This document shows positions 1 through 11,928 of a stretch of 64,000 nucleotides of DNA, in pieces; within the stretch, counting starts at the first letter, position 1, and every line of letters begins with the position of its first letter. Source of the stretch: Jacaranda mimosifolia. Taxonomy: Eukaryota; Streptophyta; Magnoliopsida; Lamiales; Bignoniaceae. The notes below the pieces were generated by a model, which was not told where the DNA came from, ran no database searches, and worked only from the letters and a program-made list of their open reading frames with translations. The DNA is taken from assembly GCA_018894105.1 (NCBI GenBank), contig CM032119.1:15889246-15953245 (forward strand), read 5' to 3'. The translations under genes and the position numbers were made by a program.

Positions 1-380
1 AAATCTTGTGGTTGCTTCATATAAATTTCTTCTTCAATGTCTCCATTGAGGAAAGCGGTTTTTACATCCATTTTCCATATCTCATAGTCATAATATGTGG
101 CTATGGCAAGTAGAATCCGAATGAACTTAGGCATTGCAACTGGTGAAAAGGTTTCCTCAAAATTGATACCGAGTCTTTGAGTGTAATCTTTTTCCACTAA
201 TCATGCTTTAAAGGTTGCTAACTCTTTATCAACTCCATGCTTTCGCTTATAGAACCACTTGCAACCAATGGGAACTATTCCTTTTGGTGGATCTACCAAA
301 GTTCATACTTTGTTGGAGTACATGGAGTCCATTTCGGATCTCCTGGCATCATGCTAATATTTTGAGTCTATCTCTAACAT
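1..380 (-). pseudogene. copia reverse transcriptase, N-terminal part
   Basis: Minus-strand translation gives a clear copia RT start: a VDKELATFKA-like lead, then FEETFSPVAMPKFIRILLA and YDYEIWKMDVKTAFLNGDIE. The MDVKTAFLNG block holds the first catalytic Asp of RT. A stop interrupts the lead (KA*LVEKDYTQR). The YVDD catalytic box would lie beyond the left edge of the window. It was part of the gag-pol polyprotein that copies element RNA into cDNA. Confidence 0.88.
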
Positions 381-1740
381 AACTTCCTCGTAGGTCTTCG
401 GATCACTATCCGATTAACCCATTTCATGAAGGAATCCAAACCTTTTGGGTTGCTTCTTGATTCGGTCTGACCTTCTAAGAGTTTTGTGTAAGGCTCTTGG
501 TGCTTACTTATCTTGTGGGATTTGTTGATCGTTTTGAATTTCATCAAGTTCAACAACGATTTCATTTCTATCTAATATAATTTTCTTTTCTAAAAAGTAG
601 GTGTTCCTTGAAACAAACACCTTTTGTTATGAGAGATCATAAAAGTAATAGCCCAAAGACTCTCTTGGGTATCCCACAAACTTGCACAAGGTGGATCTAC
701 TATCCAACTTGTCTCCCACTGTCCGTCTCACGTAAGCGAGAGGCCCCTAAACTTTAAGGTAGTTCTAAGAGGGTGCATTGCCATTCCACATCTCATGCGG
801 TGTTTTAGGCACTGACTTTGATGGTACTAAATTTAGTAGCATCGCCGTTGTTTCTAAAGTGCGTCCCCAAAAGGAGGTGGGCACATCGAAAAAAAACTCA
901 TCATGGTAGATAAAATAAGATTTCTTTTTTCAGCTACTCCATTATGTTGGGGTGTGTCGGGTGGAGTCTATTGTGAGAGAATCTCATTCTCCTTTAGATA
1001 ATTCAAGAGCTAGAAACTTAAGTATTCTCCTCCTCAATCCGATTGAAGAGCTTTAATTCTAAGTCCTTTTTACTTTTTCACTTCATTCCTATGCTCTTTG
1101 AACTTTTCAAAGGCTTCGAACTTGTACTTTATAAGATACACGTGTCTGAACTAGCAATAATCATCGATAAAGGTGATGAAGTAAGAATAGCCTCCTCTCA
1201 CACTAACTCTTATTGGGCCACAAACATCAGTATAGATCAAATCCAAAGGATTTGTGGTTCGCTCCATTTGTCTTACAAAGGGAGCTTTGATCATTTTTCT
1301 CTTTAAACAAGATTCACAAGTAGGAAGTTCCTCAATGCCACTAGCATCTAGTGCTTTGAGAGCTTCTAACTTGTTCATCCTATTCTTAGAAATATGTCCA
1401 AATCTTACATGTTAAAGAATGACATCTTCTTGGTTATCTAATTTTCTTTTTCTTGATTAAATATACATTAGCGAAGGTTGAGAATCTAGTATGTATAACC
1501 CATTGTTTAATGTACCTTGTGTAATTAAAAAGCCATTCTTTAATGCTTTCAATACACTATTCGATATAGAAAAATCAAATCTTTCATTATCAAGAATGGT
1601 AATTGAAATAATGTTCTTAAAAAGTTAGGGAACATAATAACAAGGATTTAACTTAATACAAGCATTCCCTAAGTGTAACTTTACTACATGGACCGTGGTG
1701 GAAACTTTTGCTCCATTTTCGAGGTGGTGGATCATATCCC
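381..1740 (-). pseudogene. copia GAG-pre-integrase and integrase region
   Basis: At 1151-1378 an open stretch contains MNKLEALKALDASGIEELP, then a CESCLKRK zinc-type motif, TDVCGPIRV and GGYSYFITFIDDYC. This is the typical end of the GAG-pre-integrase domain followed by the integrase catalytic core, with an Asp in FIDD. Towards 381 the remaining integrase and the integrase-RT linker can be followed only in broken frames. The domain would have inserted the cDNA into the genome. Confidence 0.85.
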
Positions 1741-2695
1741 CTCACATAGACTCTTTCTTCTTTCCATCCCCTATAACGAATCACAAAGGTGAGAACTACA
1801 TGTGGTATCAAATACCTATGAGGAAGAATTAATACCTAAGTATATTCCAATGAAGTACATACCGTTCCCAAGGGTGCGAAGGTATTCCTTGTGGTTTCTT
1901 TTCCAATGCCCCTTTTCACCATAGTAAAAACAAATTGCGTTGGTCTTATCACTTTTTTTTTTCTTAACTCTTCCCGAAACCTTCAAGGGTTGCTTCTCTT
2001 TTGGGGAGGAATTCTTCTTCCTCTTCCACTTTTCACCCTTTCTAGGATCCCTAGGGCCTTTTTTCTTAAAGGCAGAAGCAAGCATAAGAGGCCCTTTCTT
2101 TTTCATAGTCACCTCGATGGTTACAAGCATGTTCATCAACTCGTTAATCGTAACCTTTTGCTTGGACATATTGAAGTTCATGATGAATTGGTTGAACGAA
2201 AGAAGCAACGATTGGAGGATCAAATCCTCATAAAGGTCATCGTCCATGACCACATCAAGTTGTCCAAGCTTCTCGATGATCCCTATCATCTTGAGGCCAT
2301 CTTCATAGACGTTAGCACCTTCACCCATTCATGTCCTAAAGAGCTCTTTCGACAAAAGCGAACCTTTCGTGTCGAGTTTGGACACCGTACAACTTTTGTA
2401 GGTGTCCATAGATCTCACATGCATATCTTATATGCTCGTGAGTCTTTTGAAGCTCATTAGTCATGGAAGCCATAATGAGGTATTTTACTTGTAGATCATC
2501 ATCCACAAGTTTAGCAAACACTTCGCGTGTCTCATTGGTGGCATCATCAATCGATGTGTTCGGTAGACACTGATCAAGGAAGTAGGTCCTATTTTCAGAG
2601 TCAAGAATGATTTTAAGGTTCTTTAACCAATCATCGAAGTTAGGCCCAGTGAGCTTATTGGTTTCCAAAATACCTGTGAGTGGATTTTTAGCCAT
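1741..2695 (-). pseudogene. copia gag with degenerate zinc knuckle and protease start
   Basis: Gag starts at the ATG at 2695 (MAKNPLTGILETNKLTGPNF), the usual start of this family; the longer upstream ATG at 2791 lies in the leader. The body matches copia gag (DDWLKNLKIILDSENRTYFL, EVFAKLVDDDL). It is split into two frames near 2330. The zinc knuckle reads CFYYGEKGHWKRNH, so two of its four ligand Cys are lost. A remnant of the protease active-site region follows near 1800. It encoded the capsid-like structural protein. Confidence 0.88.
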
Positions 2696-4015
2696 ATTCT
2701 TTGTTTGAAGCTTAAAAAAATCTACAAGAGGTGAAAAAAGAGTATAAGCATATGATTGAATTATTGATATTACAAAAATGTGTTCTTTCAAGCATGTTTT
2801 TCTCCCACTATTTTATCAAATCCATTACCCCTTAGAAGAATTCGGGAAATCTCATTTCCTAGTGAGAATCAAAATCCTAAGGACTTGCAAATAGACCTCT
2901 GTAACCGAGTGCCATCCACAAGCAATCGAAGGGTGAGCAACTTTTGCTAATTGCATCTCATGCAACTCTTGATGTATTTTGTCTTATTTTTCACATAGAC
3001 CCACGTAACCGTGTGCCATCTATGTTACTAGGTGTTAAGTCCAACCTATCAATCAAATCTTGATTCAAGACGGGCACCACAACATCCCCCATAACCGAAT
3101 GCCAATGTGTGGGCGTTCTTGATTAAAAAATGCATCTTATGCAAAGTGTATGCTCAAAGCTTTCCTCCTAAGTGTAACCCCCATAGCCGACTGCCATCAC
3201 ACAAAATCGATAGCATCGTTATGGCATATACTATTGGTAGAAGGCTTGGATTAATTAAAACTCCTTTTAATTTATATCCAATTTGACTTAATATTTAAAA
3301 ATCACTTAAACATTCTAAGTAGACAGTTTTTGCTTGCGAAGATCTCATCATTTTATCTTAGTATTTAGGTTCTCTATATTCTAACCATGCATCTCATACA
3401 TCAATAGAATATGGAAAGTATAAATAAGTAAAAGCGCCTAGCATGCTCCCAGGGTGGGATTACCATGAGCCTAACTAAGTGGTGTACTTATAGCCATAGG
3501 TGCACCACCTAATTGATTTTAAGTGGGTTGATTAAATCTACCTATTACATGAGTGTATCCCCATACATTCATGGGCCTTCAAAAGTCTCCATGCCTCTAG
3601 TGGCCTTCTTTACTCCATGCAACATTTACATTAGAAAGAAATCCTCACTCCTGATGATTCTACTCTAATAACTTTTACAAGATAGAATAAAACAGGCATG
3701 CAAGCCCCTATTAATACAACCATTTTCAACAACTTGAAACAAATACAATCAATATTAAAAGCTAATGATCGTCCCCATTCATTCATCATCCATTCAATAA
3801 TTAAATGAACAATAAATAAATCTAGAATTAACAATTATTTCCAATAATTAATTGCTTATCTCATAAACAAATAATTGGTCAAGCATAACTTTTATGCCAT
3901 AAATTGAAGATTAACTTTAACCAATTTAAAAATATTCAAAAATGTCAAACATAATTTTGAGACCTTGCACAACTCTTGTGCATCCAATACATGTGATTTA
4001 AAATTATTTTGGTCA
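2696..4015 (-). other. copia leader between LTR and gag; no gene
   Basis: There is no convincing coding region. The gag-proximal part (about 2796-2960) matches the leader of the plus-strand copy at about 11980-12160 in inverted orientation, including a 'ccgagtgccatcca' phrase that recurs three to four times with changes near 2905, 3010, 3090 and 3185. These look like diverged short repeats in the leader. I did not find a clear tRNA primer-binding site. Confidence 0.6.
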
Positions 4016-4233
4016 TCATTATAGAATACATAGGACATGCACTCGCTCTTCACAAAGACGAGGAGTCAGATTCTACCTTGGATCTCACAAACCTCTAAGT
4101 CTAAGCCACTTATGCCCAATCATCACTTGAACGGCCCTCTAGGTGACCAAAGAGAGTAAAAGCATGAGGACCTAAACACAAGATTACCATGGATCCTTTG
4201 GGCAAAGGACTAATAATATGCACTAGAGTAAGC
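4016..4233 (-). repeat. partial second copy of copia LTR interior
   Basis: This stretch repeats the LTR interior at about 5764-5985 in the same orientation: 'atagaatacatagga', 'gagtcagattc.accttggatctcacaaacctc', 'accatggatcct' and 'aaaggactaat.atatgcacta' occur in the same order. It lies directly against the inferred end of the full LTR, where a primer-binding site would be expected. Confidence 0.75.
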
Positions 4234-6434
4234 TGGAGAACTGAAAGCAAGTAATGCACTAGGATCCAATAATAAAACTTCAAAGGCTTATATAAACTAG
4301 TGCTTACAAGCTACCAAGGATTTGAACATTCTTTAGGATTCCGATTTAGTTGAAGAGTTACCATAAGAGCTTAAATCCAAAGGTAGATTGAAGAACTCAT
4401 TTTTCAGGCAGAATCTGCTAAACAGTGGCGCAGCTGGAAGCAAATAGTTTTTGACCAATTCAAAACTCTCCAAAAATGATGAACAAATTCCAGTAGATGC
4501 TCAACACCTTGAGAAAGCTCTGGAATAATTTTAGCTTGAAACTCCTTCTGGATCTCCTAGAATAAAATCAACATGAGACTATTTTTGCAGGTGGATCTCC
4601 AAAAGCTTAGCAAACCAAGTGTTTTGCCTCTATCGAAATGATCCACACACCAATCCAAATTCTACTACTCCTCTTTTGTAGCTGGAAAAATAGAGGATAT
4701 TTGAGAGGAAAGTGGCCGATTTTAGGGTAGGGAGAAGAAGAGAAAAGTGATCTTCAACACATCAATGAACGCCTTGAAAATGGAAGAAAAAGTGAGAATC
4801 TAATTCTTCACTTGCTCAATTATGTTGTTGCCGCCTCTTCACTCTATATCTATATATAGAGTGAGGATGGTGTGATGCCAAGGAGGGGGGACCGCCAACC
4901 ATGCATGCTTAGTTGGCAAATTCAAATCTAATTTGAATTTTTGTGCATTTGAATTACATTTGAAATTTAATTTCAAATTAATTAAATGTGACACTAAAAT
5001 GATCCTATCATTTGAATTTTCCCCACAAGGAAAATTCTCTTCATTAATTAAATTAAAAAACTTAATTTAATTAATTAATTCTTGACTTAACTTTTAAGTC
5101 AACTAGCTTAACTCTTTAAGCTTAATTTTGTTAACTTAACTCTTTAAGTTAGCTTGACCAGTTGATGGTCACTTGGAACCATATAATTAACTCTTTAATT
5201 ATGGGTCTAATTTAACTCCTTAAATTAATTGATCAATTTAACACTTAAAATTAATCAAGCCAAAATTGGCCTCAATTTCAATCACCTAAAAATGGGTCTC
5301 CATGGAGAGTTTTCTAACACTTAGAAATTTCCTCCATTACTTAGGAAATATAATTGGCTTTTGTGTGTGACCCGATAGGTTCTACCATTCATCAGACATG
5401 GCCTCACAACTCCTTGTGACTTTTGAATATCGTATATTCGTTTTAGTTTAAACTCCTTTGAACTAATCAACCTAATTTAATTAATTTCCATGGTCGATGT
5501 CCAACCTCAAGTCCATGGAGCCCAACTAATTGGCCAAAATGAATGCTTTTGTAGAACCATCATAGCTTTATGCGTGCCATGCAAATACAGTCATTCCGTC
5601 TCTTATATTCCGAAAAAGGCCTATTGCAAGATATTTATCGACTCCCTAATAGCTTCTATACTATGTCTTGATTCCCAATGTTCGATTCCATTTTATGACC
5701 TCATCTTTAGAAAACTCCTTCTCCAAATTGTCATACTACCTTACGCAAGAATTTCTTGGAATCGATCATTATAAAATACATAGGAGTTGTACTTGCCCTT
5801 CGGAAAGGCAAAGAGTCAGATTCCATCTTGGATCTCACAAACCTCCATGTTTAAGTAGCTAAAGCCCAATCACCCCTTGAACGGTTTGCTAAGTGACTAA
5901 GGAGATGTCAATGCATGAAAACCTAAACACAAGTTTACCATGGATCCTCAGGTCAAAGGACTAATTATATGCACTAGCATAAGTAGGAGGATTTGCCACT
6001 ACTGACTTGCCACTCCGACTATCTAGTGGATTCTCCGGTGGGTCTTCAGTGCTTTATTTCCAAACAAGCACCCAATAACATACATCCATATCTCATATGG
6101 AATTGCCCATGGTACAGAGTAATATCCATCTCCTTGGATTTATGCATCGTTAGTGCAAGTCTATTTGAATCTTAGATGCCTTATCTCTTAAGATCCTTTG
6201 ACTTGGAAGATTTAAGATCACAACTGTATAAGACTTATTCCATGATCACCACCCAGTGCGTGACCAAGTCCTATAGTTTAGAGTGATCTAATGGCTTCAA
6301 CCAAATACCAGTGAAGTAAATATAAGTATAAGATGAAGATAACCATATTATTAATATTATTTAATCAAGATTGTATCACAAGTGAAATAGTTTACGACGC
6401 TAATCTAATTGGCTTGCTAGGCACTATTCCAACA
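4234..6434 (-). repeat. copia long terminal repeat (about 2.2 kb)
   Basis: On the minus strand it starts TGTTGGAATAGTGCC (at 6434) and aligns along its length with the plus-strand LTR at 16044-18221. Shared landmarks are the 'ggtggtgatcatggaataag' block, the TATA region, the 'ggtgtgtgga' block and the 'ttggatc..tag' end region. The end at 4234 (..TTCTCCA) comes from that alignment and could be off by several bases. The small ORFs inside it are not genes. Confidence 0.8.
4851..4858 (-). promoter_or_regulatory. TATA box of copia LTR
   Basis: TATATATA sits in the same relative place as the TATATATA of the plus-strand LTR (17592-17599). It lies between the AT-rich U3-like part and the downstream leader-like part, as expected for the LTR promoter. 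Confidence 0.6.
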
Positions 6435-7362
6435 TGGATATAGAAAGAGCGATGCCATTGACCCTCCTCTAAAGGCACCTAAATTGATAGTCAAGAAAGG
6501 AAGGCCAAAGAAGCTCAGGAGAAGGGGACATGGTGAGGTACAGGTATCAAGATCCAAAAGAAAAAAGTCTCACACATACTTGTCAAAATTACCTCCAAAA
6601 AGGACATAGCGGAGTAACTTGTAAAAATCCAACACATTCCAAATCTAAGTTGTACAAGGTCAAATGAAGTAAATCTTACCTTGCCATTTCTGAAAGATGT
6701 AATGATTGCTCTTTATTTTGTTAACAACATCTTATTTGTTTTATATCAGGGTAATAAGGGTAATGAGCCTCAACATGCTAAGGGCAGTAGAACTACGGAA
6801 CTACTTGAAGTTGGGTAGTATAATCTTAATCCCACACAGGTATTTATTCATACTCTAAACTTCTATTTAATTTAAATTTAATACATGGAAGATGGTATAA
6901 TTCATTCATTTCTATACTTCTAGGCTTCCACAATGACTAAACATGCTAGTAGACTCTCCCAGGAAGAGGGGCCTTCAAATGAAAATCTTAAGAAGGTTAG
7001 TAGATGATAAAAATAATTTTAAACTTCATCTTTTTTTACTCATATGTGGAGAAGTTATTATTCTTTCCATTTCATTATTTTAGGGAATGATGTATAAGGG
7101 AAGAAAGGAATAAGCATTACTCGGATGCAAAGGAAGGAAGAAGTCCACTACAACTGAAGTTCTAAATGCAACAGAACTTGTGCTGAACCTACTCCAAATC
7201 TGGAAAGAAGTGCTGCGAGAGCAGGTTTATCTGTTCCTACTCCAGAGCAGAACACAGACAATTACCAACTAGGAAGAAAAGATTGAGAGGGTCACAACTT
7301 TCAAATGGATTGGCAAACATTAGGCCAAGGAGAAGAAAAAGAGTGTCCAAAAGATAAAGTCT
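6435..7362 (+). pseudogene. MULE (MuDR-type) transposase, C-terminal remnant
   Basis: A basic linker (KAPKLIVKKGRPKKLRRRG, near 6478-6535) is followed in another frame by a CCHC-knuckle remnant, TCQNYLQKGHSGVTCKNP, near 6570-6635, whose second Cys is Tyr. This order of basic GRPKK linker and zinc knuckle is typical of the end of MuDR transposases. Small exons follow: one near 6926-6998 (ASTMTKHASRLSQEEGPSNE), bounded by AG and GT, and a last basic segment (NIRPRRRKRVSKR, stop) near 7318-7362. The catalytic DDE domain is absent; the sequence starts abruptly where the copia LTR ends. The stops make it a pseudogene. Confidence 0.65.
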
Positions 7363-7739
7363 GAAGATTGAGTTTGCACATATTTTTAGTTTTTCTGATT
7401 TGGTGATTTTACTATATGGGCAACATATTTTCGGCTTTATCCTTTCTCTTGTTGTTGTTTATTGTCACAACTGCATTTAGCTCATATTTGGTTGCTTATT
7501 GCACAATTATTCTTAGTAGTGTACAAAGTAAGAATGGTGAATTACTTTTGCTTTTTTGGTGGATGTCGGACCTAAGTTGATGGTTGATGGGTATGTATAG
7601 GGAGGCATTCATTAATGCCTTTTATTTATGAAAGTAAATACACCACGTTATCAAATAATGGAATGGTTATATTAAGTCCAATATATATCTCTTTTCCTTT
7701 TTTTGTTCCAACAAATTCAGTTATGATTACACATAAGAA

Positions 7740-8125
7740 TGGTCTCATGGCCCTTTTTAAATGTCAATGGGGCCTCCGTAGCTCATTTGTTTATGTTAAG
7801 GTCTGTTTAGTCTAAAGGGGTTCGGGGCACATTTTTTTTTTTTTTTTTGTCATCGCAAATGGAAAAAACTTTTTTTATGTGCAATTGTAATTACTTTTTA
7901 TATGAATACATAGAAAACAATAAATCAAAATAATACAAGATTTGTCTCTCATGCCCTTCTTCAGTTAAGGTGGCCTATTTCTTTAGTATGCTAAGGGGGT
8001 TCAACAACACATTTGTTAGGCATTAAGGGGGTTCAGTGTCACATTTGTTTACATTAAGGGGGTTTCATGGCCTATTTTTTTTATTTTAAGGGGGTTCTGT
8101 GGCACATTTGTTTCATGGGGTGTGT
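7740..8125 (+). repeat. degenerate tandem repeats (about 45-bp unit)
   Basis: About six to seven degenerate copies of a unit like TTAAGGGGGTTC..GGCACATTTGTTT follow each other, interrupted by a poly-T run near 7831. They lie just downstream of the transposase remnant, where MULEs often carry subterminal repeats. I could not define a terminal inverted repeat. Confidence 0.6.
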
Positions 8126-9632
8126 TTATTTATTAGGGGTTTTTAATTTTCTATCAGCCAACATTTTTAGGGAAATACATATCACTTATACATGGAAGAT
8201 AGCTAATTCATAGAAAAAAATAATGAAACAAAATAATATACATAGCACTAAAGGAAATATTATCAAACAAAATTAAAATTAAACTAACTATTACAAAATA
8301 GGACCACAAAGTACCTATCATATTTAGGTAACCTTATTTCCTCGAGACTAATAGATGTTGGAAATGGGGATACTCTTACCTTAGACGAGAAGTGGTTCAC
8401 TATCAATGGTGAAGGAAAGGAAGCAATTGAGAAGCATATTTGTTCTATTAGATAAGTTCTTTTCTAACAAGTTAATTTTTGCGTAGTGTCTGAACTTAGT
8501 CCAGCTATATTTGGATAGTGAAAGTTAACCTTTGTTAAATAGTCTTGTTTTATTTTGTTTCAAGCATTTAATATAGTTTCTAGGATGTTAGTTTGATTTT
8601 ATAATGGAAAATCAACATAAACTGCATTAAAGCAAGCAGAACAGAACAGTTTGATATCTGAGAAAATTTTATTCAAAGACCTTTTTCGGTAATTTATGTT
8701 GATAGGCAACCCCAATGACAGAGATTAATCGTTGTTATGATGTGTAGACGTTGTCCTTCCAGTTATTGGAGACTAGTTGTCATGCTGGCCAGCATATGAG
8801 CCACTACACTCATACAATAGGAAAAATAGATAACTTGATAAAGAAGGAAACAATATTGAGGAGGTGTCAGCTGAAAGAGAGAATTCTTCTTGGAGTCCTT
8901 TGTCCACACTATGTGTAGATACAGTTTAACTTTCCTTTAAATTCATTTCCATACTTGCAATTTAGCTGCTTGCCCTGGTTGCTTGTGATTCATCTTTTCA
9001 TTAATTGTGTTTGTTATTGGAATTTTGAGGCTCTGTTGTAAAGTAGTTGCGAAAGCTTTCGATCAAAATTTAGTTTGAGTGCTGACTGGTTGCTAATTTT
9101 GTAGGGAAAATAGTGCAATCTACAATAGAAGAATGTCGAGAAGCTTATGCAGTTTGAATAAACCTTGTATACTTTGTCTTTTCTTGAATCACTCTTGAAT
9201 TTTTTATTTGCTAATTTTTCAGCATTTTAAGATTGGGTGGACCAATGTTTCAGGCACATGAAGTGTTGAAGTAGAAGAAACTCGAGAAGGAAGAAGGTAT
9301 TTTTCTTATTTAGAAGTGCCAAACATGTGCAGTCGAATATTATTTAGTTTTTATTTTGTTCTGTAAATGATTAATTTCATGGAATTAGTTATTTTGTTTC
9401 TATTAGGAGAAATCTGGTTAGCTATGCTAGGTTCTGATGTGTTACATCTCTGTAATGATTTGGTAGGAGGTTGGATGTTTGAAGGAACTATTAAATAAAG
9501 TTCAGAAATATCATGTGAACTTGCTCTTAGAAGTAGAGATCGGACAATCTGGGAATAATTCCAATTATAAGCAGTGGAAGTTCTCAAGCCCTTTCTTTTC
9601 CATCACTGGTTTTATTAAGTAATCTATGTTGT
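8126..9632 (+). other. AT-rich sequence with short exon-like pieces; no gene assigned
   Basis: Mostly intron-like, T-rich DNA. Short pieces read open and carry protein-like composition, for example near 8358-8455 (DEKWFTINGEGKEAIEKH) and near 9250-9298. They may be further exons captured with the host-gene fragments downstream, but I do not recognise them. Confidence 0.35.
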
Positions 9633-9990
9633 GATTTAGGATTTAGGCCCATTTCTCTCCCTGATAGAGAAAAAGATGACATTTTATTATTCTTCAAACT
9701 TTATGATCCAGTGAAAGAGGATTTGAGGTACTCTTTATTTCTTCTTGATCTTTTCTTTTGTGGGGAGGGAGGGGAAGGGATTTACGTGGACAACAATATC
9801 ATCAAAAAGAGTAGATAAAGGTTATTCTGAAAAAGACAAGATGACAATGCGCTTGACCTTTAATTCATTTACATTTCAAACCAAATATGTTAGAAGACTT
9901 TTTGTGAAGAGCTTTAGCAAGCCAACAAATATTTTGACTAAACTAAATGAACTTGCAAGCTATGCCCCTGATCAAGAGATTGAATTTTAA
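9633..9990 (+). pseudogene. UBP12/UBP13-like ubiquitin protease fragment (two exons)
   Basis: Exon 1 (9633-9727) encodes DLGFRPISLPDREKDDILLF then FKLYDPVKEDLR and ends at a GT donor. After a 158-bp intron-like gap, 9886-9990 encodes YVRRLFVKSFSKPTNIL, then TKLNELASYAPDQEIEF and a stop. In plant UBP12/13 (MATH-domain deubiquitinases of the USP7 type) the same blocks are adjacent: LLFFKLYDP.K..LR followed by YVGRLFVKSSSKP and a FAPDEEIELFEE end. The intact protein removes ubiquitin from targets. Only this C-terminal-region piece is present. The acceptor site is lost and the frame stops after EIEF, so it is a captured fragment. Because the intron is kept, copying was from DNA, not from mRNA. 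Confidence 0.7.
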
Positions 9991-10271
9991 GAGGTTTATT
10001 TCAATATATTAATGGTAAGTCTTTGCTGGCTATTTTCCTATTTCCTTACAACCCTGATAACATTCCTAATATGCTTGTCTTGGTTAGCAACTTTGTGGTC
10101 TCTTGCCATGCAGCCATGTCATCCACTCTACTCTCCTTTGGTTATTTGAGGAACTAATAGCTGCTGTAGCCTACCAAATATCATTCAGTCCAATCGTAGT
10201 AGCTATGCAAGTAAAAATTTGATGCTTGTCTATTCCTAATGTAGCTTGCAGCATTGTAGCCTAGTGGAGTC
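9991..10271 (+). other. intergenic or intron-like spacer; nothing assigned
   Basis: T-rich sequence between the two host-gene fragments with no convincing coding potential. Confidence 0.5.
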
Positions 10272-11046
10272 ATGGACACTAAAGGAATTAAACGAGCAAT
10301 ACATAAGGCAAAAGATAGGAGGAGAGCATTATACGGTCGAAGGAAGGTATTTATATTTTTCAGTTATTCCACTCACTTGGGTATGTTTTCTTGTTTCGGA
10401 TAGAAATCTGAAGGCTCTTAATTAATGAAATTCTTTTTAAAGCCATAAGAACATACAAACAATGCATACCTTAAATTATTGAGATTAAAGGGGGATAGCC
10501 GGTTAAACTTATTGTACAGAGACTTTTGTGAAGGTTGCTACCCCTTTTGATTATTAACTTTGCTTAGGATCAAGAAAAGATGATGAAGAAGAAGATGCTA
10601 GCACCAAAAGTGGAGGATACTAATCAAGGGGATGCTATTAATGTTAATCCATCAGTACATATTTATGAGAAATCGTTGTTAGATTCACATGACCACACTT
10701 CAGCTTTGATGAGCAAGCCAGTTCTAAGTGTTGCATTATCTTTACCTACTGTTCGTCCCTCTACTACCTTTGCAAATTGTCTCTAACGTGGACAAGCCAA
10801 AGCAAGAAAGAGCAAAAGGGAGCTCCAGCAACAATACAATTGATGATGTGCCAATAGAAGTACTACCTAAAAAGAACGTAAAAAGGAAGCCAAATCCAGA
10901 GACGGTTGAAGCTCAGTTGCCATCATGATAAGCCGGTGGCCTCACAGGTGGAGGAAAGGCACAAGCACCACAAACATGTGGCTGCTCCTCTTCCTAAATC
11001 AAACCCTCAGTTGACCGCGCCATCGGGCTTTGAGAACCTGAGTTGA
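10272..11046 (+). pseudogene. lysine-rich host gene fragment, tentatively ubinuclein-like C-terminus
   Basis: Exon 1 (10272-10346) encodes MDTKGIKRAIHKAKDRRRAL YGRRK. A canonical GT..AG intron spans 10347-10567, and exon 2 from 10568 encodes DQEKMMKKKMLAPKVEDTNQ and onward. One frameshift lies near 10781 (the frame is regained as NVDKPKQERAKGSSSN) and another near 10928, after which DKPVASQVEERHKHHKH and a final LTAPSGFENLS-stop follow. The AKDRRRALY/DQEKM junction resembles, from memory, the C-terminus of plant ubinuclein (HIRA histone-chaperone subunit; 'wound-responsive family'), but this is tentative. The retained intron shows DNA-level capture. Two frameshifts make it non-coding today. 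Confidence 0.5.
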
Positions 11047-11139
11047 CAGAGATCCATTTTCACAAGTTGTGTTTATTATAGGAATTTTACTTTATGTCTG
11101 TGTTCTCATTAGCTAGATTAGATATTAGAATTTCTCATA

Positions 11140-11928
11140 TTGATTGTATATATTAGTAATCAATTTCAATTTTCTTTACATTCATTATTTGATTTCCATT
11201 GTATGCAATTAGCAAATAACTCAAATTGTTTGGCAATTATTTATTGGATTAAAAGTACATATCAGCAATCATTTCAAGCCACTTATGCAACCACTATTTG
11301 GTTGCTAAAATATACACATTAGCAACCAATTAAAATTATTTCTCCAATCAGCATTTGGTTTCTAATAAGTAATATATTAGCAACCAATAGCTACACTTTT
11401 GGTGCTTTTGGTCGCTAAATCATAGAAAATGCAACAAGTCTTGCGATAACAATAAAAAAATTGCAAATAATTATTTAGCCTCTAAAACATACTCTTTAGC
11501 AATTATATTTTATTGTCGCAATGTGGTCGCTAAAACATGTTAAATAACACAACTACTGCAACTATCTAAAAATGATTGCAACCAATGATTTGGTTGCTAA
11601 AGAATCAATTTTTACCATCTAAAAGTATGTGGTCATTGTATGTGTACCTACAACAACCATTTCAATGTTGTAGTGACCACAAAATTTTACATTAGTGAGT
11701 AAAAAGTATGTCGTTGATTATTCCATCTTTACTAACCATTATTGAATGGTTGCTAAAAATGCATTTTCAGCATCCAAGTTAATAACTTGTCACTGAGCAC
11801 TTTTAGTAGCTACTCTGTTGTGACCACCTGCAACCATCGTTGATTTGGTCACTATAAGTTTTAACAACCATTTTTTTACTTTTAGCAACTAATAACAATG
11901 ATTGTTGAAACCATTTTTTCTTGTAGTG
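11140..11928 (+). mobile_element. CACTA-type element, right end with subterminal repeats
   Basis: The segment ends in TTTTTTCTTGTAGTG, the reverse complement of the CACTACAAGAAAA terminus typical of plant CACTA (En/Spm) transposons. The preceding 0.8 kb is packed with short repeats in both orientations (TTAGCAACCAA, TTGGTTGCTAA, GTCGCTAAA), the subterminal binding-site pattern of this superfamily. I did not find the matching left end between 6435 and 11140, so how far left the element runs, and whether it holds the host-gene fragments, is open. Confidence 0.65.

Larger units (their letters stand above)
1..6434 (-). mobile_element. Ty1/copia LTR retrotransposon, partial (3' part outside window)
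   Basis: Read on the minus strand the order is LTR (4234-6434), long leader (2696-4015), gag, protease remnant, GAG-pre-integrase, integrase and the N-terminal part of reverse transcriptase, the normal copia order. The window edge cuts it inside RT. Internal stops and frameshifts occur in every domain, so it is non-functional. It belongs to the same family as the plus-strand copy at 11929-18221: the same GAG-pre-integrase wording (KNRMNKLEALKAL) and the same LTR start (TGTTGGAATAGT). The sub-lineage is not assigned. Confidence 0.9.

Noticed and set aside
1891..2460. 189-residue plus-strand ORF
   Set aside because: It is the antisense shadow of the copia gag on the minus strand.
7148..7165. 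CACTACAACTGAAG as a possible left CACTA end for the terminus at 11928
   Set aside because: It lies inside the MULE exon region, does not match the right terminus beyond CACTACAA, and has no subterminal repeats next to it.
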